64,000 nucleotides of DNA from Cypionkella sp049896245 (GCF_049896245.1 NZ_JAFCTX010000024.1:1-64000); one strand, 5' to 3'. Counted from the stretch's first letter, positions 15,961 to 25,010 are shown. Notes: generated by a model not told the origin, from the letters alone. Made by a program: numbers and translations.

Positions 15961-17097
15961 ATGGGGGCGGCTTTGGCCGAAGAATTGCTCAGATTGGGTC
16001 TGCATGATCTGCATGTCGCTTTGGGCGGCAAGATGGTGCCGTTTGCGGGCTACGAGATGCCGGTGCAATATCCCGCAGGCGTGATGAAGGAACATCTGCA
16101 CACCCGTGCTGCGGCTGGCCTGTTTGATGTCAGCCACATGGGGCAAGTGATCTTGCGCCCGAAAACCAGCTATCAGGCCTTGGCCTTGGCGTTTGAATCG
16201 CTGATGCCGGTGGATGTGCTGAGTGTGGCGCAGGGCCGCCAGCGCTACGGCCTTTTCACCAATGAGACCGGCGGCATCCTTGATGACCTGATGTTCGCCA
16301 ATCGCGGCGATCATATTTTCGTCGTGGTCAACGCCGCCTGCAAGGCCGCCGATATCGCCCATATGCAGGCGCATTTGTCGGACGACGCCGAGGTGATCCC
16401 GGTCACAGATCGCGGCCTTCTGGCGCTGCAAGGCCCGCAGGCCGAGGCGGCTTTGGCCCGCCTGATCCCCGGTGTCGCTGAAATGCGCTTCATGGATGTA
16501 GCCGCGTTGCCGTGGCAGGGCGCTGATCTCTGGATCTCGCGCTCGGGCTACACCGGCGAAGACGGCTTTGAAATCTCGGTCCCCGAAGCGCAACTGCGCC
16601 CCTTCGCCGATGCGCTGCTGGGTCAACCCGAAGTCATGCCCGTCGGCCTTGGTGCGCGCGATAGCCTGCGGCTGGAAGCGGGCCTCTGCCTCTACGGCCA
16701 TGACATCGACACCAGCACCAGCCCGGTTGAGGCGGGGCTGACATGGGCGATCCAGAAAGCCCGTCGCACAGGTGGCACCCGCGCAGGCGGCTTCCCCGGC
16801 GAGGCGCGTATCCTGCAAGAACTGGCGGAAGGCCCCGAGCGCAAACGCGTCGGCCTGCGCCCCGAAGGCCGCGCGCCGATGCGCGAGCATACCGATCTGT
16901 TCGCGCCCGATGCCACGCCCTTGGGCCAAGTCACCTCGGGCGGCTTTGGACCAAGCGTCAACGCGCCGATTGCGATGGGCTATGTCGCAGCCGCGTTTGC
17001 CAACCCCGGCACGGCGCTGGAAGGCGAGGTGCGCGGCAAGCGCTTGCCTGTCAGCGTCGCGACCATGCCTTTCCATCCAACCACCTACAAACGCTGA
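15961..17097 (+). CDS. gcvT: Glycine cleavage system T protein (aminomethyltransferase)
   Basis: This 378-residue folate-dependent enzyme takes the aminomethyl group from the lipoyl arm of the H protein, releasing ammonia and making 5,10-methylene-THF. The sequence LHDLHVALGGKMVPFAGYEMPVQYP, then TRAAAGLFDVSHMGQ, is the family N-terminus. Further on come RSGYTGEDGFEISVP, LGARDSLRLEAGLCLYGHDID and a C-terminal GYVAAAFANPGTALE. The ATG at 15961 gives a normal family length; an earlier in-frame ATG at 15913 lies close to the riboswitch. It is first in the order T-H-P and is controlled by the riboswitch upstream. Confidence 0.95.
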   Translation: MGAALAEELLRLGLHDLHVALGGKMVPFAGYEMPVQYPAGVMKEHLHTRAAAGLFDVSHMGQVILRPKTSYQALALAFESLMPVDVLSVAQGRQRYGLFTNETGGILDDLMFANRGDHIFVVVNAACKAADIAHMQAHLSDDAEVIPVTDRGLLALQGPQAEAALARLIPGVAEMRFMDVAALPWQGADLWISRSGYTGEDGFEISVPEAQLRPFADALLGQPEVMPVGLGARDSLRLEAGLCLYGHDIDTSTSPVEAGLTWAIQKARRTGGTRAGGFPGEARILQELAEGPERKRVGLRPEGRAPMREHTDLFAPDATPLGQVTSGGFGPSVNAPIAMGYVAAAFANPGTALEGEVRGKRLPVSVATMPFHPTTYKR

Positions 17098-17106
17098 GGA
17101 CACCCG

Positions 17107-17466
17107 ATGAAATACACAAAAGATCACGAATGGCTGCGCGTCGAGGGCGATGTGGTGGTGGTTGGCATCACCGAACATGCCGCAACCGCGCTGGGCGATG
17201 TGGTGTTTATCGAGCTTCCCGAAGTGGAAACCGTGGTCGCCGAGGGTGACGAGGTCTGCGTGATTGAAAGCGTCAAAGCCGCCTCCGATATTCTGGCCCC
17301 GCTTGATGGCGAGATCACCGAGGTCAACACCAAACTGGTCGATAACCCGTCGCTGGTGAACGAAGACCCAACCGGGGCCGCTTGGTTTTTCAAGATCAGG
17401 ATAGACGATCTGTCGGTGCTCGATGCCTTGATGGACGAAGACGAATACAACGATTTGATCGGCTAA
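17107..17466 (+). CDS. gcvH: Glycine cleavage system H protein
   Basis: This is a 119-residue lipoyl carrier protein that shuttles the aminomethyl intermediate between the P, T and L proteins. It begins MKYTKDHEWLRVEGD, and the lipoylated lysine lies in CVIESVKAASDILAPLDGEI. The family C-terminus has GAAWFFKIRI. It is nine bases after gcvT with a GAGGA ribosome site at 17096-17100. A small perfect hairpin (GAATTTTC-TGC-GAAAATTC, 17484-17502) sits between it and gcvP and may tune relative expression. Confidence 0.97.
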   Translation: MKYTKDHEWLRVEGDVVVVGITEHAATALGDVVFIELPEVETVVAEGDEVCVIESVKAASDILAPLDGEITEVNTKLVDNPSLVNEDPTGAAWFFKIRIDDLSVLDALMDEDEYNDLIG

Positions 17467-17551
17467 GCGCCCGTCAAGTCTACGAATTTTCTGCGAAAAT
17501 TCCGGCCTCCGAATGCACGGGGGCTGGTTATTGCATCCTGAGGGCAGCCAA

Positions 17552-20389
17552 ATGACCTTTACCCCCGTTGACTATGATCCCTACGATTTCGCCAACCGCC
17601 GCCATATCGGGCCATCTCCGTCCGAGATGGAGGCGATGCTGAAGGCGGTGGGCGTCACCAGTCTTGACGCGCTGATGGATGAAACTGTCCCTGCCTCAAT
17701 CCGCCAAAGCATCCCTTTGGGATGGGCACCGCTGTCGGAACATGACCTGCTGGCGCGGATGCGCGCGGTGGCGGGGCGCAACAAGGTGATGACCAGCCTG
17801 ATCGGGCAGGGCTATTACGGCACAGTGACGCCGCCCGCAATTCAGCGCAATATCCTTGAGAATCCAGCGTGGTATACCGCCTACACCCCCTATCAGCCCG
17901 AAATTGCGCAGGGGCGGCTTGAGGCTTTGCTCAATTATCAAACCATGGTCGCCGATCTGACCGGGCTGCCGTTTGCCAACGCCAGCCTGTTGGATGAAGC
18001 CACAGCGGCGGCGGAAGCGATGACCATGGCCGAGCGCGTCGCCAAATCAAAAGCGAAAAAGTTTTTCGTGGATGAGAATTGCCACCCCCAAACCATCGGC
18101 GTCATCCAAACCCGCGCGCAGGCTTTGGGCATCGAAATCATCGTCGGCGATCCTGAAACCCTGCAACCCACTCAGGTGTTCGGCGCGATTTTCCAGTATC
18201 CCGGCACTTGGGGCCATGTCCGCGATCTGACCCCATGGATTGACGCCCTGCACGCTGCCAAAGCGATTGCTGTGGTGGCGACCGATCTGCTCGCGCTTTG
18301 CATGTTGAAAGAACCCGGCGCGATGGGCGCGGATATCGCGGTCGGCTCCAGCCAGCGCTTTGGCGTGCCGTTGGGCTACGGTGGCCCACATGCCGCTTTT
18401 TTCGCCTGCAAAGACGAGCATAAACGCCAGATGCCGGGGCGGATCGTAGGCGTCTCCATCGACAGCCACGGCAACAAAGCCTACCGCCTTTCCCTGCAAA
18501 CCCGCGAACAGCATATCCGCCGCGAAAAGGCGACCTCCAACGTCTGCACCGCGCAGGCTTTGCTGGCGGTGATGGCCTCAATGTATGCGGTGTTTCATGG
18601 CCCACTAGGTCTGCGCGCTATTTCCGAGCGGGTCCATTCGCTGACGGTCCGCCTGGCAAAAGCCCTGCGCGATGCGGGGGCGGAACTGCCGCAGAAGCAG
18701 TTTTTCGATACGATTACTGTGGATGTCGGCGTCGGCCAAGCTGGGATTCTAGCGGCGGCGCGGCTGGAAGGGCTGAATTTCCGCAAAGTGGGCCGCGATC
18801 ATGTCGGTATCAGCTTGGATGAAACCAGCAACGAAGATGTTCTTCGCCGGGTTCTTCGTGCGTTTGGTATTCAAAACTCGCCCCCCGCAAAGGCAGAATT
18901 GGGCTTTGACGAAGCGATGCTGCGGCAGACCCAGTATCTGACCCATCCGGTGTTCCACATGAACCGCGCGGAGTCGGAAATGATGCGCTACATGCGCCGC
19001 CTGTCCGACCGCGATCTGGCCTTAGACCGCGCGATGATCCCACTCGGGTCTTGCACGATGAAGCTGAACGCCGCCGCCGAGATGATGCCGATCACTTGGC
19101 CGGAGTTTGGCTCGTTGCACCCCTTCATCCCCGCCGATCAGGCGCTGGGGTATCGCGAGGCGATTGAGGATCTGTCGCACAAACTGTGTGAAATCACCGG
19201 CTATGATGCCTTCTCGATGCAGCCCAATTCCGGCGCGCAGGGCGAATATGCGGGCCTGCTGACCATCGCCGCCTACCACCGCGCGCGCAAGGAAAGCCAC
19301 CGCAACATCTGCCTGATCCCGGTATCAGCACATGGCACCAACCCGGCCAGCGCTCAGATGGCGGGAATGGAGGTGGTGGTGGTCAAAGCCATGCCAAACG
19401 GAGACGTGGATGTCGAAGATTTCCGCGCTAAGGCCATGGCTGCGGGTGGCAATCTTGCGGCCTGCATGATCACCTATCCCTCGACCCATGGGGTGTTTGA
19501 GGAAACCGTGCGCGATATCTGCCGGATCACCCATGAGTTCGGCGGGCAGGTCTACCTTGACGGTGCGAATATGAACGCGCTGGTGGGCCTAGTGAAACCC
19601 GGCGAGATCGGCTCGGATGTCAGCCACCTGAACCTGCACAAAACCTTCGCGATCCCGCATGGCGGTGGCGGGCCGGGGATGGGGCCGATTGGGGTGAAAT
19701 CGCATCTCGCGCCGTATCTGCCGGGACATTCCGAGACGGGCGGCGACGGTGCGGTGTCTGCGGCCCCTTATGGCAGCGCCTCGATCCTGCTGATCTCTTG
19801 GGCCTATTGTCTGATGATGGGCGGTGAGGGGCTGACGCAGGCGACGCGGGTGGCGATCCTGAACGCCAATTATATCGTGGCACGGCTGAAAGGGGCGTAT
19901 CCGATCCTGTTCATGGGCAACAAGGGGCGGGTGGCGCATGAATGTATCCTCGATACCCGGCCCTTTGCCGAGGTCGGCGTGACGGTCGATGATATTGCGA
20001 AGCGGCTGATTGATAACGGCTTCCATGCCCCCACCATGTCTTGGCCGGTGACAGGCACCCTGATGGTGGAGCCTACGGAATCGGAAACCAAGGCCGAAAT
20101 TGACCGTTTCATCACGGCGCTTCTGGCGATCCGGGCCGAGATCAAGGCGGTCGAAGACGGTGAGATTTCCAGCGAGGACAGCCCGCTGCGGCACGCGCCG
20201 CATACTGTTGAGGATCTGGTCGCAGATTGGACCCGGAAATACCCGCGCGACCAAGGCTGCTTCCCGCCCGGCGCGTTCCGGGTGGATAAATATTGGCCGC
20301 CGATCGGGCGCGTTGATAACGTCTATGGCGACCGGAATCTGATCTGTATCTGCCCGCCTTTGGAAAGCTATATGGAAGCTGCGGAGTGA
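17552..20389 (+). CDS. gcvP: Glycine dehydrogenase (decarboxylating), P protein
   Basis: This 945-residue PLP enzyme decarboxylates glycine and transfers the aminomethyl group to the H protein. It is a full-length fused form with two homologous halves. The first has RHIGPSPSEMEAML, GYYGTVTPPAIQRNILENPAWYTAYTPYQ and LLDEATAAAEAM. The second has MIPLGSCTMKLNAAAEM and PNSGAQGEYAGL. The PLP-binding lysine is in HLNLHKTFAIPHGGGGPG, near residue 700. The start at 17552 (MTFTPVDYDPYDF) has GAGGG upstream; the extension to 17513 adds an unlikely leader. The dihydrolipoamide dehydrogenase (L protein) is not in this window. Confidence 0.97.
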   Translation: MTFTPVDYDPYDFANRRHIGPSPSEMEAMLKAVGVTSLDALMDETVPASIRQSIPLGWAPLSEHDLLARMRAVAGRNKVMTSLIGQGYYGTVTPPAIQRNILENPAWYTAYTPYQPEIAQGRLEALLNYQTMVADLTGLPFANASLLDEATAAAEAMTMAERVAKSKAKKFFVDENCHPQTIGVIQTRAQALGIEIIVGDPETLQPTQVFGAIFQYPGTWGHVRDLTPWIDALHAAKAIAVVATDLLALCMLKEPGAMGADIAVGSSQRFGVPLGYGGPHAAFFACKDEHKRQMPGRIVGVSIDSHGNKAYRLSLQTREQHIRREKATSNVCTAQALLAVMASMYAVFHGPLGLRAISERVHSLTVRLAKALRDAGAELPQKQFFDTITVDVGVGQAGILAAARLEGLNFRKVGRDHVGISLDETSNEDVLRRVLRAFGIQNSPPAKAELGFDEAMLRQTQYLTHPVFHMNRAESEMMRYMRRLSDRDLALDRAMIPLGSCTMKLNAAAEMMPITWPEFGSLHPFIPADQALGYREAIEDLSHKLCEITGYDAFSMQPNSGAQGEYAGLLTIAAYHRARKESHRNICLIPVSAHGTNPASAQMAGMEVVVVKAMPNGDVDVEDFRAKAMAAGGNLAACMITYPSTHGVFEETVRDICRITHEFGGQVYLDGANMNALVGLVKPGEIGSDVSHLNLHKTFAIPHGGGGPGMGPIGVKSHLAPYLPGHSETGGDGAVSAAPYGSASILLISWAYCLMMGGEGLTQATRVAILNANYIVARLKGAYPILFMGNKGRVAHECILDTRPFAEVGVTVDDIAKRLIDNGFHAPTMSWPVTGTLMVEPTESETKAEIDRFITALLAIRAEIKAVEDGEISSEDSPLRHAPHTVEDLVADWTRKYPRDQGCFPPGAFRVDKYWPPIGRVDNVYGDRNLICICPPLESYMEAAE

Positions 20390-20390
20390 G

Positions 20391-20411
20391 GGTCCCAACT
20401 TGGGACCTTTT
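20391..20411 (+). terminator. Rho-independent terminator of the gcv operon
   Basis: Perfect 7-bp stem GGTCCCA/TGGGACC with a three-base loop followed directly by TTTT, starting two bases after the gcvP stop codon. Confidence 0.85.
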
Positions 20412-20833
20412 GGAAGTGTTTGTTATCAGCGGCTTAGGGTTGTCGATTTAAGATTTTGTTAAGAAATGGCCCCGCTAGGACTAAGGTGGGGCTATTTTCT
20501 TATACATGCCTGTTGGGTTCAGAGCCGCGGTTTTGGTGCCAAGACCCGAACTGAAAGAAAACGCTCTGGGAGAGCGTTTTTCGGTTTGTTGCGCATAAGG
20601 CTGAAAGCCGTTGAGCAAGGGGCGTTAGGCAGCAAGCCATTCCTTAGATAATCGGGCCGCGCCTGACTTGGCTGGCGCGGACTCGCGCCTGCCGGGGACA
20701 GGCAGGCGCGGCCCGATTTGGCGCGGGCCAAATCGAGCAAGGACAGAAAGCTATGTTTTTGGCCCCCCGCCCCCCACAATGCATCAAAAAGCGGCGCGTT
20801 GACCAAATCCGCCGAACCGCTTAGCAAAGCGCC
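20412..20833. other. Gene-free gap rich in hairpins
   Basis: No coding frame is convincing here. The gap holds three structures. Around 20466-20503 is a GCCCC/GGGGC stem followed by TATTTTCTT. At 20558-20580 is a perfect 10-bp stem AAAACGCTCT-GGG-AGAGCGTTTT, a terminator-like hairpin with flanking A and T runs. At 20651-20717 is a perfect 15-bp inverted repeat (ATCGGGCCGCGCCTG with CAGGCGCGGCCCGAT) with a smaller hairpin inside and another (ATTTGG/CCAAAT, 20715-20732) overlapping its end. Two terminator-like hairpins after the operon's own terminator hint at an extra short transcript. Confidence 0.5.
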
Positions 20834-21544
20834 ATGAGCCTTCACGCGCCAAAATCCAGCTTCACCGCAGGGCTTGTCACCGCCCTGCCGATTGCTTTGG
20901 GCTATTTCCCCATCGCGTTTTCCTTTGGCGTTGCGGCCACGCGGGCGGGGCTGAGTGGGTTGGAGGCGTTCGGGCTGTCGCTGATCATCTATGCCGGGGC
21001 TGCGCAGTTTTTGGCGCTTGCACTGATCACTGGCGGGGCTCCGGTTTTGGTGTCGGCGTTCACGCTGGTGGCGATGAACATCCGGCATGTGCTGTATGGT
21101 CCGGCGCTGATCAAGCGGGTGGGGCCGGGCGCGCGCACCAAGCACGCTTGGACTTGGGCCTTTGGGCTGACCGATGAGGTGTTTGGCGCGGCGCTAGGGG
21201 TCTTGGCGCGGGGAAAAGTGGTGTTTTCCGAGGCGTTCATGTTTGGTCTGGGGCTTGCGGCCTATGGATCATGGCTCTCGGGCACCGCTTTGGGGGCCTA
21301 TGCGGGTGGGGCTGCCTTGCAGACCTATCCGGTGATCGACGCGGCGTTGGGCTTCATGCTGCCTGCGCTGTTCTTGGCGCTGCTGTTGTCGATCCTCTCA
21401 CGCCTGCAGCTTCCGGTGATTGCGGTGGCGATGCTGGCGACGGTGGCGGTGACGCTGGCATGGTCGGGCACGGCGGGGATTTTGGCGGGCATGGTCGCGG
21501 GCGCGCTGGCTGGGTTACTGGTAAGGCGCAAGGATGCGGTTTGA
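20834..21544 (+). CDS. azlC: AzlC family branched-chain amino acid exporter, large subunit
   Basis: This is a 236-residue membrane protein with the AzlC signature near the N-terminus (LPIALGYFPIAFSFGVAATRAGLS, then GAAQFLALALITGGAPVLVSAFTLVAMNIRHVLYG). The mid-protein FGLTDEVFGA segment also matches. AzlC with the small AzlD protein exports branched-chain amino acids (leucine analogues, valine) in other bacteria. The start follows AAAGCGCC and lacks a strong Shine-Dalgarno. The stop overlaps the azlD start by 11 bases, so the pair is translationally coupled. Confidence 0.92.
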   Translation: MSLHAPKSSFTAGLVTALPIALGYFPIAFSFGVAATRAGLSGLEAFGLSLIIYAGAAQFLALALITGGAPVLVSAFTLVAMNIRHVLYGPALIKRVGPGARTKHAWTWAFGLTDEVFGAALGVLARGKVVFSEAFMFGLGLAAYGSWLSGTALGAYAGGAALQTYPVIDAALGFMLPALFLALLLSILSRLQLPVIAVAMLATVAVTLAWSGTAGILAGMVAGALAGLLVRRKDAV

Positions 21545-21848
21545 GATTTTGACTTTGGCATTGATCGTGGGCGCTTGCACTTGGGCGTTCCGGTTTTTCC
21601 CGACCAAGGCCGATTTGTCAGGCATCAAGCCCGATGGGATGCTGGCGCGGTTTTTGGCCTCAACCGGACCGGCGGCGATTGCGACCTTGTTTGTGGCCTC
21701 GGTGCTGCCGATGCTGAAGGGCGGTTTGCCACTGCCTTTGATCATCGGCACCGGCGCGGTGCTGGCGGTTTATGCGGCAATGCGCTCGGTCGTGCTGGCA
21801 ACCTTGGCGGGCTCGGTGGGTTATGGGCTGGCGGTCTGGCTGCTTTAG
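21534..21848 (+). CDS. azlD: AzlD family branched-chain amino acid exporter, small subunit
   Basis: This is a 104-residue membrane protein with four hydrophobic segments. It starts MRFEILTLALIVGACTWAFRFFP and continues with GMLARFLASTGPAAIATLFVASVLP. Length, order and overlap with azlC are exactly as expected for the AzlCD pair. It is predicted to form the complete exporter with AzlC in the inner membrane. Confidence 0.9.
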   Translation: MRFEILTLALIVGACTWAFRFFPTKADLSGIKPDGMLARFLASTGPAAIATLFVASVLPMLKGGLPLPLIIGTGAVLAVYAAMRSVVLATLAGSVGYGLAVWLL

Positions 21849-21861
21849 CGCGACGCGCTTT

Positions 21862-21882
21862 AGGGTGATGGCTACTCACCCT
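21862..21882 (+). terminator. Hairpin after azlD
   Basis: A 7-bp perfect stem AGGGTGA/TCACCCT with a seven-base loop lies 13 bp past the azlD stop. There is no clear U-tract, only GCTTTAG. Confidence 0.4.
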
Positions 21883-21936
21883 GCTTTAGATCATAGTCGG
21901 GCGCAGGCTTTGTGCTAAAATGCGGGCGAACTGGAG

Positions 21937-22263
21937 ATGATGATGTTGGAAATTGCAGCCGCGAAAGTGGTGGAAATTATTTACCTGTCGCGCGAAACCA
22001 CTGCCTCGGCAGCGGCCGAGTTGCGCGGCTTGCTGGCTGGGTTGAACGTCGATGAAAAGGCGCATCTGACGGCGCTGGCTTGGGTCGGGCGTGGCACCTA
22101 TACGGCGGATGAATTTGGTCAAGCGGTGGTGGTGGCGGAAGTGGAGGCCTCGGCCCCGACCGATGGATATCTGCTGGGCATGACCGATCTGGCCGAGAAT
22201 CTTGAGGCCGGGTTAGAGGCGATGGGCATTGATGTGACCGGCGAAGAAGAGGATTTGCTGTAA
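21937..22263 (+). CDS. DUF3775 domain protein
   Basis: This is a 108-residue, acidic, probably cytoplasmic protein. The pattern AAAKVVEIIYLSRE, then NVDEKAHLTALAWVGRGTY, and the C-terminal DLAENLEAGLEAMGID matches the small alphaproteobacterial DUF3775 family, whose function is unknown. It ends in an acidic tail (EEEDLL). It sits alone between azlCD and a two-component system, about 60 bp before the kinase gene on the same strand, and may be cotranscribed with it. Start alternatives are the neighbouring ATG codons at 21937, 21940 and 21943. Confidence 0.75.
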   Translation: MMMLEIAAAKVVEIIYLSRETTASAAAELRGLLAGLNVDEKAHLTALAWVGRGTYTADEFGQAVVVAEVEASAPTDGYLLGMTDLAENLEAGLEAMGIDVTGEEEDLL

Positions 22264-22322
22264 GCGATGGCGGCGGCCAAACCCGTGCGCGCGGTTGATG
22301 GCCGCACAACTCTGGGGTTCAG

Positions 22323-23708
22323 ATGCGACCGTTAGATCTTTCGGCATGGTCAAAGCTGTCGCTGGTGCAGCAATTCGCGCTGGCGGGTGGCGTGGTGATG
22401 TTGGTCTCGGCGGGTGTGGGCGGATCTGTCGTCTCAAACCGCATCGAGGAGGTGGTGGTGCGCAACACCGCCAACGCGACGGCGCTGTATATGGAAAGCT
22501 TTATCGCGCCGCTGACGCAGGATCTGGCGCGGCGTACCGATATGACCGAGGCATCGCGGCTGAAAATCGGCGAATTGCTTGCCGATACCGCGCTGGGCAA
22601 ACGGGTGGTCAGCTTCAAGATCTGGCGGCCCGGCGGGCTGGTGGTGGATGCCTCTAATCTGGAAACCGTCGGCAAGCGGTTTCCGCCGACCGAGAATTTG
22701 AAGAAGGCTTGGAGCGGCGAGGTGCGCGCCGATTTCAACGACACCAAGGACGAGGAAGACGAGGCCGAGCACGCTTTGGGTATCCCGCTGCTGGAGATTT
22801 ACAGCCCGATTCGTGAGATCAAATCCGGCAAGGTCATTGCGGTGGCGGAGTTTTACGAAGTGGCCACCCAGCTGAAGCAAGACCTGATCCGGGCGCGGGC
22901 GATGGGCTGGCTGACGGTGGCAGGCGCGATGGCGCTGATCGCGGTGGCGATGTTTGCGGTGGTTTTGCGCGGCTCTCGCACCATTGATCGCCAACTGAGC
23001 GCGTTGAAGGATATGGCGGCGCGCAATTTGGCGCTGCGCCTACGGGTGCAGGGCGCGGCGGCGCGGTTTGCCTCGGTCAATGATCAGGCTCTGCGGCGGA
23101 TCGGCGCGGATTTGCACGACGGCCCGGCACAACTGATGGGCTTTGCGGCGCTGCGGCTGGATGCGTTGCAAGGGCAGGTTTCGGGCCAAGTCTCAGGCAG
23201 GGCGGCAGAGGATTTGGCCTCGGTGCAACGGGCGGTGAAGGATTCAATTCTGGAAATCCGCAGCATCGCCAGAGGTTTATCGCTGCCGGATATCGAGCAG
23301 AAATCGCTGGAGGATATTCTGCGTGGCGTCACCGAGGCGCATGCCGCCCGCACCGGAACGGCGGTGGCTTTGCACTGTCAAGCAGTCAGTGGCCTGCCCG
23401 CTGCGGTGAAAATCTGCTGCTATCGGTTTGTGCAGGAAGGGCTGAACAACGCCTGGCACCATGCCGAGGGGCAGGGCCAAGAGGTGCGGGTCAGCTTGCG
23501 CGGCGATCTGTTAGAGGTGCAAGTGCTGGATCGGGGTACTGGGTTCGCGCAACTGCCCGTTAATTTTCTGCGCGAGGATGCCGGACTTGGCCTTGCCGGA
23601 TTGGCGGATCGGGTGGAAAGTCTGGGCGGCCATATCAGCTTTGCCAATCGCAGCGATGGGCCGGGCGCGCAGTTGCGGATGACCTTGGATTTGAAGGAAG
23701 CCCTATGA
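22323..23708 (+). CDS. NarL-type sensor histidine kinase (HisKA_3 family)
   Basis: This is a 461-residue membrane sensor. One helix is near the N-terminus (ALAGGVVMLVSAGVGGSVVS), followed by an extracytoplasmic sensing domain of about 150 residues. The second helix is LTVAGAMALIAVAMFAVVL. The dimerisation/phosphoacceptor box RIGADLHDGPAQLMGFAALRL has the His of the HisKA_3 family, and the ATPase domain has FVQEGLNNAWHHAEG and AGLGLAGLADRVESLGG. It overlaps its response regulator by four bases. The signal is unknown. Confidence 0.92.
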   Translation: MRPLDLSAWSKLSLVQQFALAGGVVMLVSAGVGGSVVSNRIEEVVVRNTANATALYMESFIAPLTQDLARRTDMTEASRLKIGELLADTALGKRVVSFKIWRPGGLVVDASNLETVGKRFPPTENLKKAWSGEVRADFNDTKDEEDEAEHALGIPLLEIYSPIREIKSGKVIAVAEFYEVATQLKQDLIRARAMGWLTVAGAMALIAVAMFAVVLRGSRTIDRQLSALKDMAARNLALRLRVQGAAARFASVNDQALRRIGADLHDGPAQLMGFAALRLDALQGQVSGQVSGRAAEDLASVQRAVKDSILEIRSIARGLSLPDIEQKSLEDILRGVTEAHAARTGTAVALHCQAVSGLPAAVKICCYRFVQEGLNNAWHHAEGQGQEVRVSLRGDLLEVQVLDRGTGFAQLPVNFLREDAGLGLAGLADRVESLGGHISFANRSDGPGAQLRMTLDLKEAL

Positions 23709-24346
23709 GCGTTATCCGTCTGGTTTTGGCCGATGACCACCCGATCTACCGCGACGGCGTGGCGCGCACGCTGGCGGATGCGGGCGGGATTGATGTGGTC
23801 GGCCAAGCGCAGGATGGCGAGGCGGCGGCGCGGCTTTGCCTGTCGTTGAAACCCGATCTGGTGTTGCTGGATGTCTCGATGCCGAAGGGCGGCGGTTTGG
23901 GGGCTTTGGCTCTGATCATGCAGATGGAAAAGCCGCCCTTGGTCGCGATGTTGACCGCCTCGGAAGATGAGGGCGATCTGATGACGGCGCTGAAGGCGGG
24001 GGCGGCGGGCTATATTCTGAAAGGGGTCGGGGCCAGCGAGTTGGTCGAACTGGTGCGTGACCTCGCGGCGGGGCGGTCTTATGTCTCGCCCGGACTGGCG
24101 GGGCGGCTGTTGGTGGCGGTGCGCGGCAAGCCGGTGGGCGAGCCCAATCCCTTGGCCGATCTGTCGCGGCGCGAGGAGGATATTTTGCGGCTGGTGGCAA
24201 CCGGGCTGTCCAACAAAGAGGTCGGCCGCAAGCTGGATATTCAGGAAAAAACCGTCAAACATTACATGACCTCGATCCTGCAAAAGCTGCATGTGCGCAA
24301 CCGGGTCGAGGCCGCGATGCTGGCGCGGATGCATCTGAAAGACTGA
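23705..24346 (+). CDS. NarL/FixJ-type response regulator
   Basis: This 213-residue regulator has a receiver domain (LADDHPIYRDGVAR acidic pocket, phospho-Asp in LVLLDVSMPKGGG, Lys in GYILKGVGASEL) and a C-terminal LuxR-type HTH (LSRREEDILRLVATGLSNKEVGRKLDIQEKTVKHYMTSIL). It is coupled to the preceding kinase by an ATGA overlap. The next gene downstream, on the same strand 124 bp away, encodes the secreted repeat protein. That gene is a natural candidate target, though nothing in the sequence proves it. Confidence 0.93.
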   Translation: MSVIRLVLADDHPIYRDGVARTLADAGGIDVVGQAQDGEAAARLCLSLKPDLVLLDVSMPKGGGLGALALIMQMEKPPLVAMLTASEDEGDLMTALKAGAAGYILKGVGASELVELVRDLAAGRSYVSPGLAGRLLVAVRGKPVGEPNPLADLSRREEDILRLVATGLSNKEVGRKLDIQEKTVKHYMTSILQKLHVRNRVEAAMLARMHLKD

Positions 24347-24470
24347 GGGTTTATCAGACCATAGGCTGGTTTTACCCGCGAAAATCGCTGGGCGATGGTC
24401 CCTGATGCAAGGGCGCAAGCTGCCGTAGATTGAGGCTACGAACAAACAACCTCATCCTATGGAGCCTATC

Positions 24471-24899
24471 ATGTCTCATTCCAATCTCACCAAAATCATC
24501 GCGGCAGGCGCAGTTGCGCTGTCGCTGACGGGTGCCAGCGCAGCCATTGCGATGGTGCAAGACACTGTTCTGCCGCAGGTTTCTATGGCTCTGCCCGGCA
24601 CGCCCAGCGACGACGCGCAGCTTTTGTCACGCCGGGGCCGGGGTGCCGATGATGCAGCGGGCCACACGCGCCACGGCAGGGGCAAGGATGACGGTGCGGG
24701 CCACACCTCGCTGACGGTGCCTGCGTTCGGGCAGGAGTTTGCCCGTCGTGGTCGTGGCGCGGATGATCCGGCGGGCCACATGCGCGGCGGCAAGGGCAAG
24801 GATGATGGCGCTGGCCATGCAGCGCTGACGCTGCCCGCACAAGGGCAGGAATTCGCCCGTCGCGGACGTGGCAAGGATGATGCCGTCAACCACGGTTGA
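24471..24899 (+). CDS. Secreted tandem-repeat protein rich in Gly, Arg, Asp and His
   Basis: This is a 142-residue protein of unknown function. The start at 24471 was chosen for its GGAG site six bases upstream. A signal peptide (LTKIIAAGAVALSLTGASAAIA) is followed by a short linker. Then come two consecutive 38-residue repeats that begin RRGRGADD and end GQEFA, and a third partial copy. Each full repeat holds two subunits of the form GRGxDDxxGH; one varies to GKGKDDGAGH. Regularly spaced Asp-Asp and Gly-His pairs could bind metal ions, but that is speculation. I recognise no family. It lies downstream of the two-component pair, apparently with its own promoter. Confidence 0.75.
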   Translation: MSHSNLTKIIAAGAVALSLTGASAAIAMVQDTVLPQVSMALPGTPSDDAQLLSRRGRGADDAAGHTRHGRGKDDGAGHTSLTVPAFGQEFARRGRGADDPAGHMRGGKGKDDGAGHAALTLPAQGQEFARRGRGKDDAVNHG

Positions 24900-25010
24900 T
24901 CGCTTGGCGCGTGTTACGCAAAGCCCGCGTCGCAACACGATTTGAGATTGGTTTGCGCTGCATGCGGGCTGCATGGCGAGGGCGCTTTAAGATCAATACC
25001 AAACACGCAA

